A stretch of DNA of 64,000 nt from assembly GCA_945910005.1 (NCBI GenBank), contig OX246749.1, positions 30,453,811 through 30,517,810 of the forward strand, given 5' to 3'. Both the position numbers and the translations under genes were made by a program. Positions 10,125-21,460 of this stretch are shown piece after piece (the stretch's first letter is position 1; each line of letters begins with the position of its first letter). The stretch comes from Isoperla grammatica (Eukaryota; Arthropoda; Insecta; Plecoptera; Perlodidae). Below the pieces are notes generated by a model. It had not been told where the DNA came from and made no database searches. It worked only from the letters and a program-made list of their open reading frames with translations.

Positions 10125-10373
10125 CACTACGTTTATCAAGCGGACTAGGCTCGCACTTGGCGGTGCGAGCCGAGTTAGTGCGTACCGAGTTGGACTGATA
10201 AACACCTCAGCTCAAGCTTATTTCAGTTCTGTTAAGAAGCCGATCTAGTCTTGTTTAATAGAACTAGGGATAGGGCTTAATAGGAGTCCGGAGTGAAGTA
10301 TGCTTGCTAAACAGGGTTCCGAACTCACTGCTAACTGGTCATTCCGAACCCAGTCCGCTTGATAAACGTAGTG
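10125..10373. mobile_element. CACTA-like MITE, copy 1
   Basis: The 249-bp unit begins CACTACGTTTATCAAGCGGA and ends with its inverted complement. The 3-bp repeat TAT flanks it (10122-10124, 10374-10376). The CACTA terminus plus a 3-bp duplication matches the CMC/CACTA superfamily. An internal hairpin CTCGCAC...GTGCGAG lies near the left end. No coding capacity. Confidence 0.7.
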
Positions 10374-10991
10374 TATGGCTAGGCTAGTAAGCAATGCCTA
10401 GCCCTGTGCACTTCCGTGTCTGTGACAAGACTAGTTGGCCAGACCCTAGTAGGTTGATCCCTTCCAAGTTCGTGGCAAGGCACAATGCTAGTAACAGCTA
10501 CGCAAAGGCTAGGCCAATCCCTATGTCTTTGTACGTCTATCAATCCTATGGCTAGGCTTGTAGGCTAGACCCTAGTAGCCTTGCCCTTCCAAGTTTGTGG
10601 CAAGGCTAGCAAGAGCTAGGCCTAGGCAAAGGCTAGGCCTAGCCCTACGTCTTTGTACGTCAATCAATCCTATGGCTAGGCTAGTAAGCTAGACCCTAGT
10701 AGCCTAGCCCTTCCAAGTTTGTGGCAAGGCTAGCAAGAGCTAGGCAAAGGCTAGGCCTAGCCCTACGTCTTCGTACGTCAATCAATCCTATGACTACGCT
10801 AGTAGGTTAGACCATAGTAGGCCTAGGCTTAGCCCTTCCTAGGCCTAGTTTGTGGCAAGGCTAGCAAAAACTAGGCAAAGGCTAGGCCTAGCCCTACGTC
10901 TTTGTTCGTCAAACAATCCTAGGCCTATGGCTAGGCTAGGCCAAGGGTAGGCTAGCCTAGACCCTAGGCCTAGCCTTCGAAGTTTCGAGTC
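10374..10991. repeat. CTAGGCCTAG-rich tandem array, ~120-130 bp units
   Basis: About five imperfect units contain the landmarks CAATCCTATGGCTAGGC, CCCTTCCAAGTT and GGCAAGGCTAG. The landmark CAATCC recurs near 10545, 10665, 10784 and 10914 (spacing 119-130). Units are dense in overlapping CTAG and AGGCCT palindromes. The array exactly fills the gap between two related MITEs. Confidence 0.8.
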
Positions 10992-10994
10992 CAT

Positions 10995-11331
10995 GACTAC
11001 GTTTACCACGCGAGCCCAGCTCGTGCTCGTAAGCTCGAGCTCAATAGCTCGGTATTCGTTTACCACGGACTTTGAGATCGTACTAAATACTACAGGTCTG
11101 GTTCGTGCTGAAAAAGAAGGCATGGTTAACCGCTTGCTAAACGTACGTATGTACACAGTTCGGTCCGCATGTGTTTATCACGCAATTTGAGATCGCACGG
11201 AGCGTGCTGGCTCGGCTTCTTCACCGAGCTGAGTTGGGTTCGAGCTTAGGTGTTTATCAAGCAAATTCAGTTCGCATAATGTCCAGCTCGAGCTTACGAG
11301 CTCGAGCTCGGCTCGCGTGGTAAACGTAGTG
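10995..11331. mobile_element. CACTA-like MITE, copy 2
   Basis: Inverted ends of about 45 bp read (G/C)ACTACGTTTACCACGCGAGC and continue through AGCTCG and CTCGTAAGCTCGAGCT. The flanking 3-bp repeat is CAT (10992-10994, 11332-11334). The ends resemble those of the copy at 10125-10373 (CTACGTTTAYCA), so the two are related families. The interior has further imperfect internal inverted segments. Confidence 0.7.
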
Positions 11332-11334
11332 CAT

Positions 11335-12597
11335 GTTTAGCCCTACGTTGTATGTCCATCATGTGGCTAGCCTAGGCCTAGGGCCTAGGTCACAAAAGTC
11401 CCAGGCAGCGCCGTTATGCTAGCCCTTACCTTTAATCCTTGTTACCTTACGTCGGATTGAACCGACGTTGGAGAAGGCTGTGCTTACGTCACGTTCAGCT
11501 TAGCTCCTAGGCCAAGGCCTACCCTAGGCCCTACACCAATGAAACCACGACTGAACAAAGACAAACTAGGCTACTAGTAATTAATCTAGGTGACAATAGT
11601 TGTAAGGTGTTATTAGGCCTAGGCCTATCGGCCGAGTCCGAAAGAAACTTAACAAAGTTAACCTGGATCCAAACAAGCTTAGCAATTAATTGATAAGCAA
11701 GAACGACTTATTCCTCTAGAACATCGAGCAGAAGCCAGGAAACGCAAGTGCTTTCGGAAACCGGAAGTGACGAAACGACATATCGATCGATACAAGCGAT
11801 ACAAGTTTATTTCAACCTATCGATTACTGTCAAAACGAGAACTTTCTGCTGGTCAGCCTCCTCCGTCTTCCGCTAGATGGGGTAAAGCTCGCTGATAGCG
11901 ATGACATCAAAAGCCGGAAGTACTACTTGCCAACCGGCATTGGTCGCTCAGCGACTTCTACCACGCAATCTACGCACTACGTGGACATCGCTCCCTCGCG
12001 GTAATTTCAATACAGAGAATTAAAGCGCATGGAATATTATTTTAAATTGACATCCCAATATTAATTGATTGCATAGCTTAGTTTTATTTAATGTCCTCCT
12101 TTGTAAATCAGTTTTTATAACTGAATAGGATAGACATTAAATAAATAAATAAATTCACTTTATGAGGTTCTTTCAGAACAATGGTTCCTACCTACTTTGA
12201 CAAATAAAAACGCTTGCATATTGAAAGTTAATAATTAATTACCTTTTTATGTCAGTATATTGCGGTATCAGTTTCGTAAGTACCCTCTCCCTCCCCCCCC
12301 CCCCCCCCAATGCAAATTGGTTGATAGAACAGTAGGCCTACATTTGTTTATAACTGAAAAAATGCCTTAGTTAAATATTATTTATTATCACATTGTCTGT
12401 TAATTAGCAGGTTGATGGTTTCGATGAAAGTAAATCAAACACAATGGCTTACGTCCTTAGAGCTAATACGTCGTTTCACAAAGATAATAATTTATTATGA
12501 ATGCCGTTCCATGTCATTGTCGTTGTTACTGTTGGAGAAATTTAAACAAAATTTAGGTAAATAATAGTGTATACTTCGAGAGGCCAAAATGGCTAAG
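11335..12597. other. No gene seen; possible regulatory stretch
   Basis: Non-coding. Two ETS-type CCGGAAGT motifs occur near 11760 and 11914 in a locally GC-richer segment, which could mark a promoter, but no exon was found beside them. A 16-base C run occupies 12293-12308. Confidence 0.35.
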
Positions 12598-12905
12598 TTA
12601 ATTGGAACTCAGAACAAGATCAACATGTTCTAGTGAGGGAAAAGGTACAGAAGGACGACAGCTTACCTGAGAAAGTAGATAGGTCGCTTTGAGAAACATG
12701 TAGATTAGAAGACAAATAAATAAATAATACCCTACCCTAGTTTTAAGTAAAGTTTATTTTTTCTACTCACGCTGAGTGATCAAGACCACTTGTTGGCCGA
12801 AACGTCTCAGTTTATTTATTTGTCTTATCATCTATATGTTTCTCAAAGCGACCGATCTACTTTCTCAGGTAAGCTGTCGCCCTTTTGTCTCACTAGAACA
12901 TGTCT
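12598..12905. repeat. Fold-back element with ~90-bp arms
   Basis: The left arm, 12627-12725, contains CAGCTTACCTGAGAAAGTAG and GTCGCTTTGAGAAACAT. It is repeated inverted at 12813-12903, leaving a ~87-bp spacer. The left segment AATTGGAACTCAGAACAAGA to GTTCTAGTGAGG also occurs at 48008-48060, so it is a dispersed family. The spacer includes GGCCGAAACGTCTCAG. Confidence 0.75.
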
Positions 12906-13079
12906 ATCTTGTGAACAGATTGATATTTTCTTCTGGGTTGTTTCACACCCTGTTTCACCCTGATGTTCCTGATCCATGTGACTTGATGGATGGAAAACCA
13001 CGGCAGAACAAGATCCGAGCATCGAGCGGATGGTTGGAACTCCAGCACCTCTGAATGTTATAGATCTCCTATTCTGTAA

Positions 13080-13428
13080 AGCCGCGTTTACAACCACTTA
13101 ACGTTCGTAAATTAACTTACTTGACGTACGCCCACGAGTTGAGCCTATACAAATCAAATGGCATCGTCTACATTGAAATTAAGCAAATTAACGCTACGTA
13201 CGCCAAGCCAAGCTGAGGTGAAAGTTCAATCAAATTCAACTTTTTGTTAATTTGACAAAGTTGGTTAAGTGGCGCATGCGCAGAGCCAATTCCCTCCCCC
13301 GCTGATTTGATGATTGAAGTAAATTTTGCTAATTTCACAGATTGGTTGTAGACAACCATATAAATTTGACGAAGTTTTGAAATTTGCGTATGTTAATTTA
13401 CGAGCGTTAAGTGGATGTAAATGCGGCT
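13080..13428. mobile_element. Harbinger-like MITE with TAA target duplication
   Basis: The 349-bp unit has ~40-bp inverted ends starting AGCCGC(G/A)TTTACA(A/T)CCACTT and extending into CGTAAATTAAC. TAA lies on each side (13077-13079, 13429-13431). It contains the CGCATGCGCAGA segment but no transposase. Confidence 0.8.
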
Positions 13429-13977
13429 TAACTGTTACCGTGTTTGCAAGATGCCGACCTGTGAGTGTTTGGTCAATCAACTGAAGTGTACCTACTCTTG
13501 TAAGCTGAACGATTGTACAAATATCGGTACCCAGCATGAGAATTCCAGTGAATCAGAAAGATGATGGGGATTATAATCTGACGATTTTAATTATGATTGA
13601 TTTTGACTCTAGTTTTGATTAATTTGACGACTAGACAGTGACTGCTAAGGTAGATATCATATTATACTATTACATCACTTATCTGAACATGGACATGCTC
13701 TTTTCTAAAAATAAATTTTGTTTCAGTAGCTCACCCATTCAAGAATACTCTGATTGCTGAGGACAATTGATAGAAATTCAGTAATAAACTTAAATAGTTT
13801 ATAAGTTATATGATAATTATATTCTCTTACGGTTACGACATAATATTATTATTAGTTATTGACATTGTAATTGCAATCAAAATTCTACGTATTTAGAGTA
13901 CCCACAAGTAATATTTTAGTTACTATACCTAGTTTGACGATACTTACCTATTGAACTTTGACCGCCATTTTGAATGA

Positions 13978-14394
13978 ATACCGTACAATCAATGTGATAA
14001 CAACAAGAACTATTTATTTTAACGTATTTATGAGTTATTACGTTGCTATTATTAATATTGGCACCCATTTTGAGGAAATTGACCCCAATCAAGGTCAAAA
14101 AAGGTTAAGTGGGTACTTTAATTTTTTTACAGAAATATTATTATAATTCATTGAGCTTACAAAACATGAACGTTTAACCTTGCAAACATTTTTCATTATT
14201 TAATTAAAATTATTTAAAAAATAACGAAATTGACATTGATCCTAGTTTTGACATAGAAAGCTGGGTTTGCCAGAGATACATCATTTTTTTTTTAAAAGTG
14301 CTCGTTTCAAGCTTCATTTGATACATGTCACCATGTCACCCTTTGACCCAAATTTTATACCGACCAGGCCTTTTTCGAGCGTTATGCAAAGGAC
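13978..14394 (+). repeat. Dispersed repeat family D, copy 1
   Basis: This copy matches the reverse complement of 50663-51171 through the blocks GAGGAAATTGACCCCAATCA, AAAGCTGGGTTTGCCAGAG and CCTTTGACCCA. Both copies end at the junction ATGCAAAGGAC. It is AT-rich and non-coding on inspection. Confidence 0.7.
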
Positions 14395-14530
14395 CTTAGT
14401 CGTTCCTCGCGCGCTCCTCAAATAACCACCAATCACAGAGCAGTCCACATGGCAATGCTGCTCTGTGATTGGTGGTTGGGCGAAACTGAGGGAAGGCTGA
14501 GTTGAGGAGCACCTGAGGACCGACTATGCA
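14375..14530. repeat. Small fold-back with a 19-bp perfect stem
   Basis: The stem ACCACCAATCACAGAGCAG (14425-14443) pairs exactly with 14458-14476 around a 14-base loop. The outer sequences GCTCCTCAA and TTGAGGAGC, then the GGACC/TTAGTCG region and its partner, extend the pairing imperfectly. It is probably a short non-autonomous inverted-repeat element next to family D. Confidence 0.6.
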
Positions 14531-15638
14531 TGTGGCCCTTATTGACCTTATATACTTCTCCGCATTATTATGCATTGCTTATTCAGAGAACTGTCAAGCT
14601 AACTACAGGATTTGTTGCTATGGAAGTGTTTTATTAAATGCTATTGTCCATAAGAAGAACAAACTCCATATCAACCATTATCACATTCTATACTTAACTC
14701 GACTCTTCATTCCGCCCTTCTCACAATATGATTCAGTTGGTTCTATTGTTGAACGAATAATATACACAAAAATGTAGAATAATTGCAAATAAAAATGATT
14801 GTAGCAGCAATCAGTCGTTCCATGTCTTCTTAATTGAGATATTCTATGCCAAGTAGTTCCCCTAAATGTAGTTCCCCTAAATAAACAAGTAGTTCCCTGT
14901 AATTCCCTGTAGTTGTAGTAGTTCCCCTAAATAAACAAGATTTAATGATGATTTTCTGTCGGGAAACACATCAGCTTAACAGCTAACAGACCATGGAAGC
15001 AGTGCGTTCTCCTTGGATTTTTGGTCGTAAGAAATACCAACAGCTTTCAAGTTAACCTAGTAGACGGGTCGGAGTATATACGCAGTTTTTAAATGGGACG
15101 AAAAGCAGTGCGTCGGAGGGGCGGGTCTGACCGCGACACAAAAAAAAACATCTAGAAAAGGACAGAGCAGTCATTGAAAACAGATAAGCGCGTGCCGTAT
15201 CAGTTCTTCAGATCGTTCTATAATGTTTTGTCGCAAATTTGTGTGAAACGCCATTTGTTACGCGATCAATTAAAAAAGAATTAATTGATGTATTTGAAAT
15301 TTGTACTGCTACACCGGAAACATGTGACCTAAGACTGAAGACCTCTGACGGGGGTGACACATCAGTCCCTTTCGCAAGTTGGCCAAATTCAATTTGAAAT
15401 TGTTGTAACTTATTGCTTCCTCTTCTACATACCTCACCGCACGCCACTGAGTACTAATGATATAAAACTGTGCTAGCCTAGATGGTCCAATAGTCAAGTT
15501 GCCAATCACTGTTCTCGTCTCGACAAGAGTTGGAATGTGGCAGAGTAGTGACTCTGCTATTCGTACGAGTCGAACAAAAGGTCCTCCCTTTCCATTTTCC
15601 TCCCCTCTACCACCTTAAATCTATTCGTTCAGGCTTGT
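14531..15638. other. No gene seen
   Basis: Non-coding. A short run of imperfect GTAGTTCCCCTAAATAAACA repeats occurs at 14855-14940; otherwise nothing recognised. Confidence 0.5.
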
Positions 15639-16500
15639 GATATGACAAGTCCAGCGTAGCTCTGCCTGTCGTAAGAGGTGCCCGCCACATTACCTAACAG
15701 TTATGTCGTAAAGCAGACCAACTCATGGCTAATCTCTTAACCTATTGATAGTTTGCATGTGACGTGATATGATAAGTCCAGCGTAGCTCTGCCTGTCGTA
15801 AGAGGTGCCGGCCACATGACCAGCAGTTATGTCGTAAAGCAGACCAACTCATGGCTAATCTCTTAACCTATTGATAGTTTGCATGTGACGTGATATGACA
15901 AGTCCAGCGTAGCTCTGCCTGTCGTAAGAGGTGCCGGCCACATGACCTAACAGTTATGTCGTAAAGCAGACCAACTCATGGCTAATCTCTTAACCTATTG
16001 ATAGTTTGCATGTGACGTGATATGATAAGTCCAGCGTAGCTCTGCCTGTCGTAAGAGGTGCCGGCCACATGACCAGCAGTTATGTCGTAAAGCAGACCAA
16101 CTCATGGCTAATCTCTTAACCTATTGATAGTTTGCATGTGACGTGATATGATAAGTCCAGCGTAGCTCTGCCTGTCGTAAGAGGTGCCGGCCACATGACC
16201 AGCAGTTATGTCGTAAAGCAGACCAACTCATGGCTAATCTCTTAACCTATTGATAGTTTGCATGTGACGTGATATGACAAGTCCAGCGTAGCTCTGCCTG
16301 TCGTAAGAGGTGCCCGCCACATGACCTAACAGTTATGTCGTAAAGCAGACCAACTCATGGCTAATCTCTTAACCTATTGATAGTTTGCATGTGACGTGAT
16401 ATGATAAGTCCAGCGTAGCTCTGCCTGTCGTAAGAGGTGCCCGCCACATGACCTAACAGTTATGTTGTAAAGCATCAATTGACGGACCAACTCATGGCTA
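15639..16500. repeat. 126/127-bp minisatellite, ~6.8 units
   Basis: The landmark GATATGA(C/T)AAGTCCAGCG recurs at 15639, 15766, 15892, 16019, 16145, 16271 and 16398. Units are almost identical, differing mainly at AC/AT, at CCCGCC/CCGGCC, and by presence of a TA in GACC(TAA)CAG. The last unit is truncated. Recent unequal exchange is inferred. Confidence 0.95.
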
Positions 16501-17093
16501 AGGTGTGTTTAAACACCACAATGCTTTTGACTTAAATTGATTTGGTTAAATCTTAAACCTTAATAAGTGAGCTTCACAACGCGTGTTTGTTCGGAATGTG
16601 AGTTTTGCCAAGACCTTCGAGCAACTTGTTTTATTCAGGGTTCCCAACAAAAAAGTCGAATTAACTAAAATTTTCCTGACCAATTCGCTCAACGTGCCAA
16701 CGAAATAAATTAGCACGTAATTATTGTGATAAAAAATTAAAATGTAACAATTTATTACTGACGCTTTTCTTGTTATTATCACAATATTATATAGATACAC
16801 AACATTAGAAACAGATTATGATTTTTTTTTTAATACAGCCTCCTCCTCCCCTTAGCCACACCCGTTCCCACCACTGTTTCGCCACTGGATACTTCGAGTA
16901 CTGCCGCCTGGTGGCAACACTAGACACTGGCACAAACAACATTTCCCTGACTTACTAGCATTTTTGCTCATGACCAGTTTTTATTACCACGACTTTCCCT
17001 GGTTTTCCAGTTTTTTGGGAAACCAGATCGTTCATGTATTTTGATGAAACTTAAGTTGACGGGAAAGGGATAATAAAACCGCCCAAAATTTAT
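16501..17093. other. No gene seen
   Basis: Non-coding AT-rich sequence. Confidence 0.5.
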
Positions 17094-17386
17094 GTCTTTT
17101 ATTATACCATGAGAACGCTTCCAACTTTGAAAAAGTGATTCTGGTCCTGACTTTCGTTTTGTATCAGCTACACAATGGGTTTAAAAACATTCACAGCTTG
17201 TTGTAGTTACGATTGTTATTTTATTTATAATTTAATTTTAATAATTACCAAAAAGATAAATTAACGATCGCTAAAATATTTATATATATTTAAACCCATT
17301 GTGTAGGTGAATACAAAACTAAAGACAGGATCAGAATCACTCTCAATATTTGGAAGCGTTCTCATGATATAATAACAAACATTTAT
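17094..17386. mobile_element. Fold-back MITE with ~90-bp arms
   Basis: The left arm 17096-17187 contains CATGAGAACGCTTCCAA and CTACACAATGGGTTTAAA. The right arm 17290-17386 is its imperfect complement, and a ~100-bp AT-rich loop separates them. Both outer ends lie in TTATTATA(C/T)CATGAG, so the target duplication cannot be separated from the terminal repeat. Confidence 0.75.
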
Positions 17387-19512
17387 TTAGCGCAGTTTTA
17401 ATGCCCAGTCACGTTAATGTAAATTGATAATGGTGAATAAACTTGATTTGATAATCATGAAAAGGTCTCAGTATCACTGACATTGTGTCACCTCGTTGCT
17501 TTTATTGTGGTATTGTATTCTCATCACAATGCTGCGTCTGTTCTGTTTGTTTCTCGTTTTGTATGCGCATCTCATTCTCAAGTATCTTCTTTAAATTATA
17601 TTGTTGCATGTTTTTATTACTGATATCATATGCTAATTTCATACTTATACTTATTTGTGTTTTCAGTCTAATACTCTTCTTTTTGTATGTGGTAATAACA
17701 CTATATTATCTTACTTATAGCTACGAATAAATCAAACCAATTGTTAGTACGTGAGTGTTCGTTATTCCGTGGCAGTTTTAATGATGTGGGTCTAGTTCGA
17801 TCAGAAACTACTTCTAGATGAATAATTACCATGGCGTAGCTCCCGGTACCGTGGCTGGCGTTTAGTTTTGGTGACGTCATCAAGATGGCCGCCATCGTAA
17901 CTATTGACATTGTCAATGAATCCGTTCGTTTTGGACGGATTTCAATGTGTATGGTCTCATCTCAAAGGTGTTCGCTATACCTGTTTGTACCCTGTGTTTG
18001 TCCACCCTTCTCTAGGGCAGGACACAGTCAACGACTCAGCTTGCCAGGCTTTTATTGCGATACAAAGCAGTAAAGAGAAACACGTACTTTGCATCAAAGA
18101 AACATAACACACCGCAAATCTTCCACCAGACGATGGCCTATAGGCTTCAAGGAGAATAACACAAGGACATTCACAGATGGGATTCTTATGAAACAGGGGG
18201 GCTAAAGGAGAGAAATATGCAATACTGTCATGTGTGGCATGTGTACAGTACACTTTACTTTAAGGTTACATTTACGATAGCTAAATGATTAATGAAACAG
18301 AAAACAGAAATGAAATAAGCATTGCATGCATTAAATACAGAGGCCTATTACAATTTACTACATTAAACAATCTACATGCACAATATAATAGAACAATAAG
18401 AGCAGTGCAATACATACATACTTGGTTAATAAAATCTCAAGACAATGTATATTTATGAGCATTGCTAGCTTTTATCAATAATATATGTAAAAATAAAGAA
18501 GTTACATCAACATACTTATAATGAGAATATGATAATAAAATAAGACTAATGGAACAATGCAACATTTAGACTCTTGGCCAACAGTCTCAAGATTACATCC
18601 AGCACAATGATCAAACAGACATAAGGTAGCAATGCAGGAATACAATCTCTGTGAAAAATAAAAAAACGACTGTGATATTTTTACAACAAACTTTAATAGA
18701 AGGGTGTGCATCGACCGTGTTCATTTTTCTAAAATATGCATTCCATACAAAGGATTAACTTTGAAATAAAACCATTGACTTCAGAAAGTACCAAAAATAT
18801 TTGTTTATTAATTTTTCAGGGCTGGTACTGGTACCGTGGGCACATTTGTATCGGTAGATTCAAATAATAGTAAACAAACTACCGTATGAGACAATCTACT
18901 GAAAATACTTCATACCAAAGACCAAGTATGTACTGAAATGAATGAAGTGTGTACTTTAACCACAATAAAATTTGTGTATCACCATCACGTATTTCGTGCA
19001 GGCAGTAGATTATAATTAAGCGGATTCAAGATTTGCAATATTGGCTGTATCGGCCGCTGGAAAATTATGAAATCATATTTATGGTACTTTTTTAAGTAAA
19101 TGTTTGAATTTCAAAGTTAACCTTTTACACGAGATGCATATTTTGCAAAACTAAAATCAGTCGATTCACACCCTTAAAGAATATTTGTTACAAGAATGGT
19201 GCATTTTAATTTATGTTATTAACCCTCTGTAATCTAAAAAGCAAGATTATTATGTAGATAATTTTGTCATCAATTAGTTTACTAGAAGAAAAGTTTTACT
19301 GTGAAAGCAATGACTAACTTAAACTCTACGTACTTAATAAGAACACAACCAGGACAATGCAGCTGTGCAATGCACACCTTGTCAATACAGACTCAACCTT
19401 ACATTTCATCTAGCCAAATGATTAAAACAACTATAACTATCATAATAAAAGAATATAGGGCGTTAACCACTAACAATGAACAATTCTTTATAAAGATGGT
19501 ACATTTATATTC
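17387..19512. other. No gene seen; contains a CRE plus YY1-like site
   Basis: Non-coding apart from short chance frames. A possible promoter motif pair at 17872-17893 is described separately. Confidence 0.45.
17872..17893. promoter_or_regulatory. CRE palindrome beside YY1-like motif
   Basis: TGACGTCA (17872-17879) is followed after two bases by AAGATGGCCGCC, a good YY1-type match often found at animal transcription starts. No supporting exon was found downstream, so this is only a candidate. Confidence 0.3.
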
Positions 19513-19515
19513 TTA

Positions 19516-19922
19516 GGAGCGTTCGGAAGTACCGCAGTTTTGACGTTTTTAGTCAACTAATTTTTCTTTAACAAATAATAGGATTAATATGAAAATTTAT
19601 CTACTTGCAGAGGAGTGTCATATCTACGCATGTTATTAAGTACATTTGTGACAAGCCTGCTGAAAAATAATATACTCACGATTGAATTATGCAAATAAAT
19701 TACTTTCGTCGAAAATGTTCGTCAAAATAATACGGAGAATGGGAATCTGTTTAAAAATGGGTACATTATTTTTGAATAGGTTGGTGACAAATGTACTTAA
19801 TACCATGCATAGATATGACATCCCTCTACAAGTAGGTAAATATTTATACTAATCCTACTATTAGTTAAAAAGTAATTGGTTGACGGCCAATGCATCTGTA
19901 AAACTCCTACTGCCTAACGCTC
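19516..19922. mobile_element. Fold-back MITE with ~150-bp arms and TTA duplication
   Basis: Nearly the whole 407-bp unit is an inverted repeat, with arms of about 150 bp sharing GTCATATCTA(C/T)GCATG and ATTAAGTACATTTGT. The ends read GGAGCGTT(C/A)GG. TTA flanks it at 19513-19515 and 19923-19925, suggesting a Harbinger-type origin. Confidence 0.75.
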
Positions 19923-20007
19923 TTAAGAACCTTTTGGGAACTCAAAAACCGTTGGTTATACAGATCATTTTGTTATAAAGACATTTGTTATAAAGAAGTT
20001 CCACCAA

Positions 20008-20085
20008 TTAAAGTCCTCCACTGCAAATCAGTTTAGTTACTGAGTGGGTAGACTCTAACTGTGAATTTATTTATTTATTTATTAT
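20008..20085. repeat. Dispersed repeat family A, short copy
   Basis: The blocks AAATCAGTTTAGTTACTGAG and GGTAGACTCTAA followed by a TTTA microsatellite match the ends of the longer copies at 35240-35517 and 55815-56104. Confidence 0.7.
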
Positions 20086-20372
20086 GTTGTACATGTCTTG
20101 GACACCTGAAACCATTGAATGATAGTCTTTTAAGCAAATCATCATTGAGGTCATGGAAAGCTGTCACTTGACTTGATATAAATACTGTGATAATGGTGTT
20201 CTTGTTTCAAGAATTATCTAACAAAGAAGAAATGAATGGTGGTGGTCTAAGTTATGCTGGGGAGTGGAGTCCGACGTTAAGACTACACAGGGACTCGAAC
20301 CCAGATGCCTGGCTGTGCACAATGATGCTTTTCACTTGTTAGCTGGCGGTGACCACGCGTCTCACACTATTC
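20066..20372 (-). mobile_element. tRNA-derived SINE
   Basis: On the minus strand a tRNA-like head carries a B box GGTTCGAGTCC (near 20288-20298) and an A-box-like CCAGCTAACAAGTG about 40 bp upstream. A ~200-bp body follows, ending in an AATA-type tail at 20066-20085. This is the layout of a tRNA-derived SINE transcribed by RNA polymerase III. The 5' end touches the 107-bp minisatellite. Confidence 0.6.
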
Positions 20373-20390
20373 GGTTTACGCTGGTTGTGT

Positions 20391-21460
20391 TGTTGGTGAC
20401 CTGAGCAGAGTGGTATTATAGTAATGTTGGACTCAACACGTAGGCTACACAACGCATTACACACATGGATAAGTTGCCCTATGACCCGGGCAGCTGTTGT
20501 TGGTGACCGGAGCAGAGTGGTATTATAGTAATGTTGGACTCAACACGTAGGCTACACAACGCATTACACACATGGATAAGTTGCCCTATGACCCGGGCAG
20601 CTGTTGTTGGTGACCGGAGCAGAGTGGTATTATAGTAATGTTGGACTCAACACGTAGGCTACACAACGCATTACACACATGGATAAGTTGCCCTATGACC
20701 CGGGCAGCTGTTGTTGGTGACCGGAGCAGAGTGGTATTATAGTAATGTTGGACTCAACACGTAGGCTACACAACGCATTACACACATCGATAAGTTGCCC
20801 TATGACCCGGGCAGCTGTTGTTGGTGACCGGAGCAGAGTGGTATTATAGTAATGTTGGACTCAACACGTAGGCTACACAACGCATTACACACATCGATAA
20901 GTTGCCCTATGACCCGGGCAGCTGTTGTTGGTGACCGGAGCAGAGTGGTATTATAGTAATGTTGGACTCAACACGTAGGCTACACAACGCATTACACACA
21001 TGGATAAGTTGCCCTATGACCCGGGCAGCTGTTGTTGGTGACCGGAGCAGAGTGGTATTATAGTAATGTTGGACTCAACACGTAGGCTACACAACGCATT
21101 ACACACATCGATAAGTTGCCCTATGACCCGGGCAGCTGTTGTTGGTGACCGGAGCAGAGTGGTATTATAGTAATGTTGGACTCAACACGTAGGCTACACA
21201 ACGCATTACACACATCGATAAGTTGCCCTATGACCCGGGCAGCTGTTGTTGGTGACCGGAGCAGAGTGGTATTATAGTAATGTTGGACTCAACACGTAGG
21301 CTACACAACGCATTACACACATCGATAAGTTGCCCTATGACCCGGGCAGCTGTTGTTGGTGACCTGAGCAGAGTGGTATTATAGTAATGTTGGACTCAAC
21401 ACGTGGGCTACACAACGCATTACACACATGGATAAGTTGCCCTATGACCCGGTCAGCTAA
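20391..21460. repeat. 107-bp minisatellite, ten units
   Basis: TGTTGGTGACC recurs every 107 bp from 20391 to 21354. Inner units are nearly identical, alternating only ATGGATAAG and ATCGATAAG. The first and last units share GACCTGAGC where all inner ones have GACCGGAGC, the edge divergence expected of an array homogenised from within. Confidence 0.97.

Noticed and set aside
13265..13537. Short frames at 13168-13537
   Set aside because: They lie inside or across the Harbinger-like MITE and have no protein-like features.
15639..16500. CRISPR-like regular repeats (also 20391-21460 and 35518-36110)
   Set aside because: There are no unique spacers between repeats, units are 107-161 bp, and the context is animal DNA. 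These are minisatellites.
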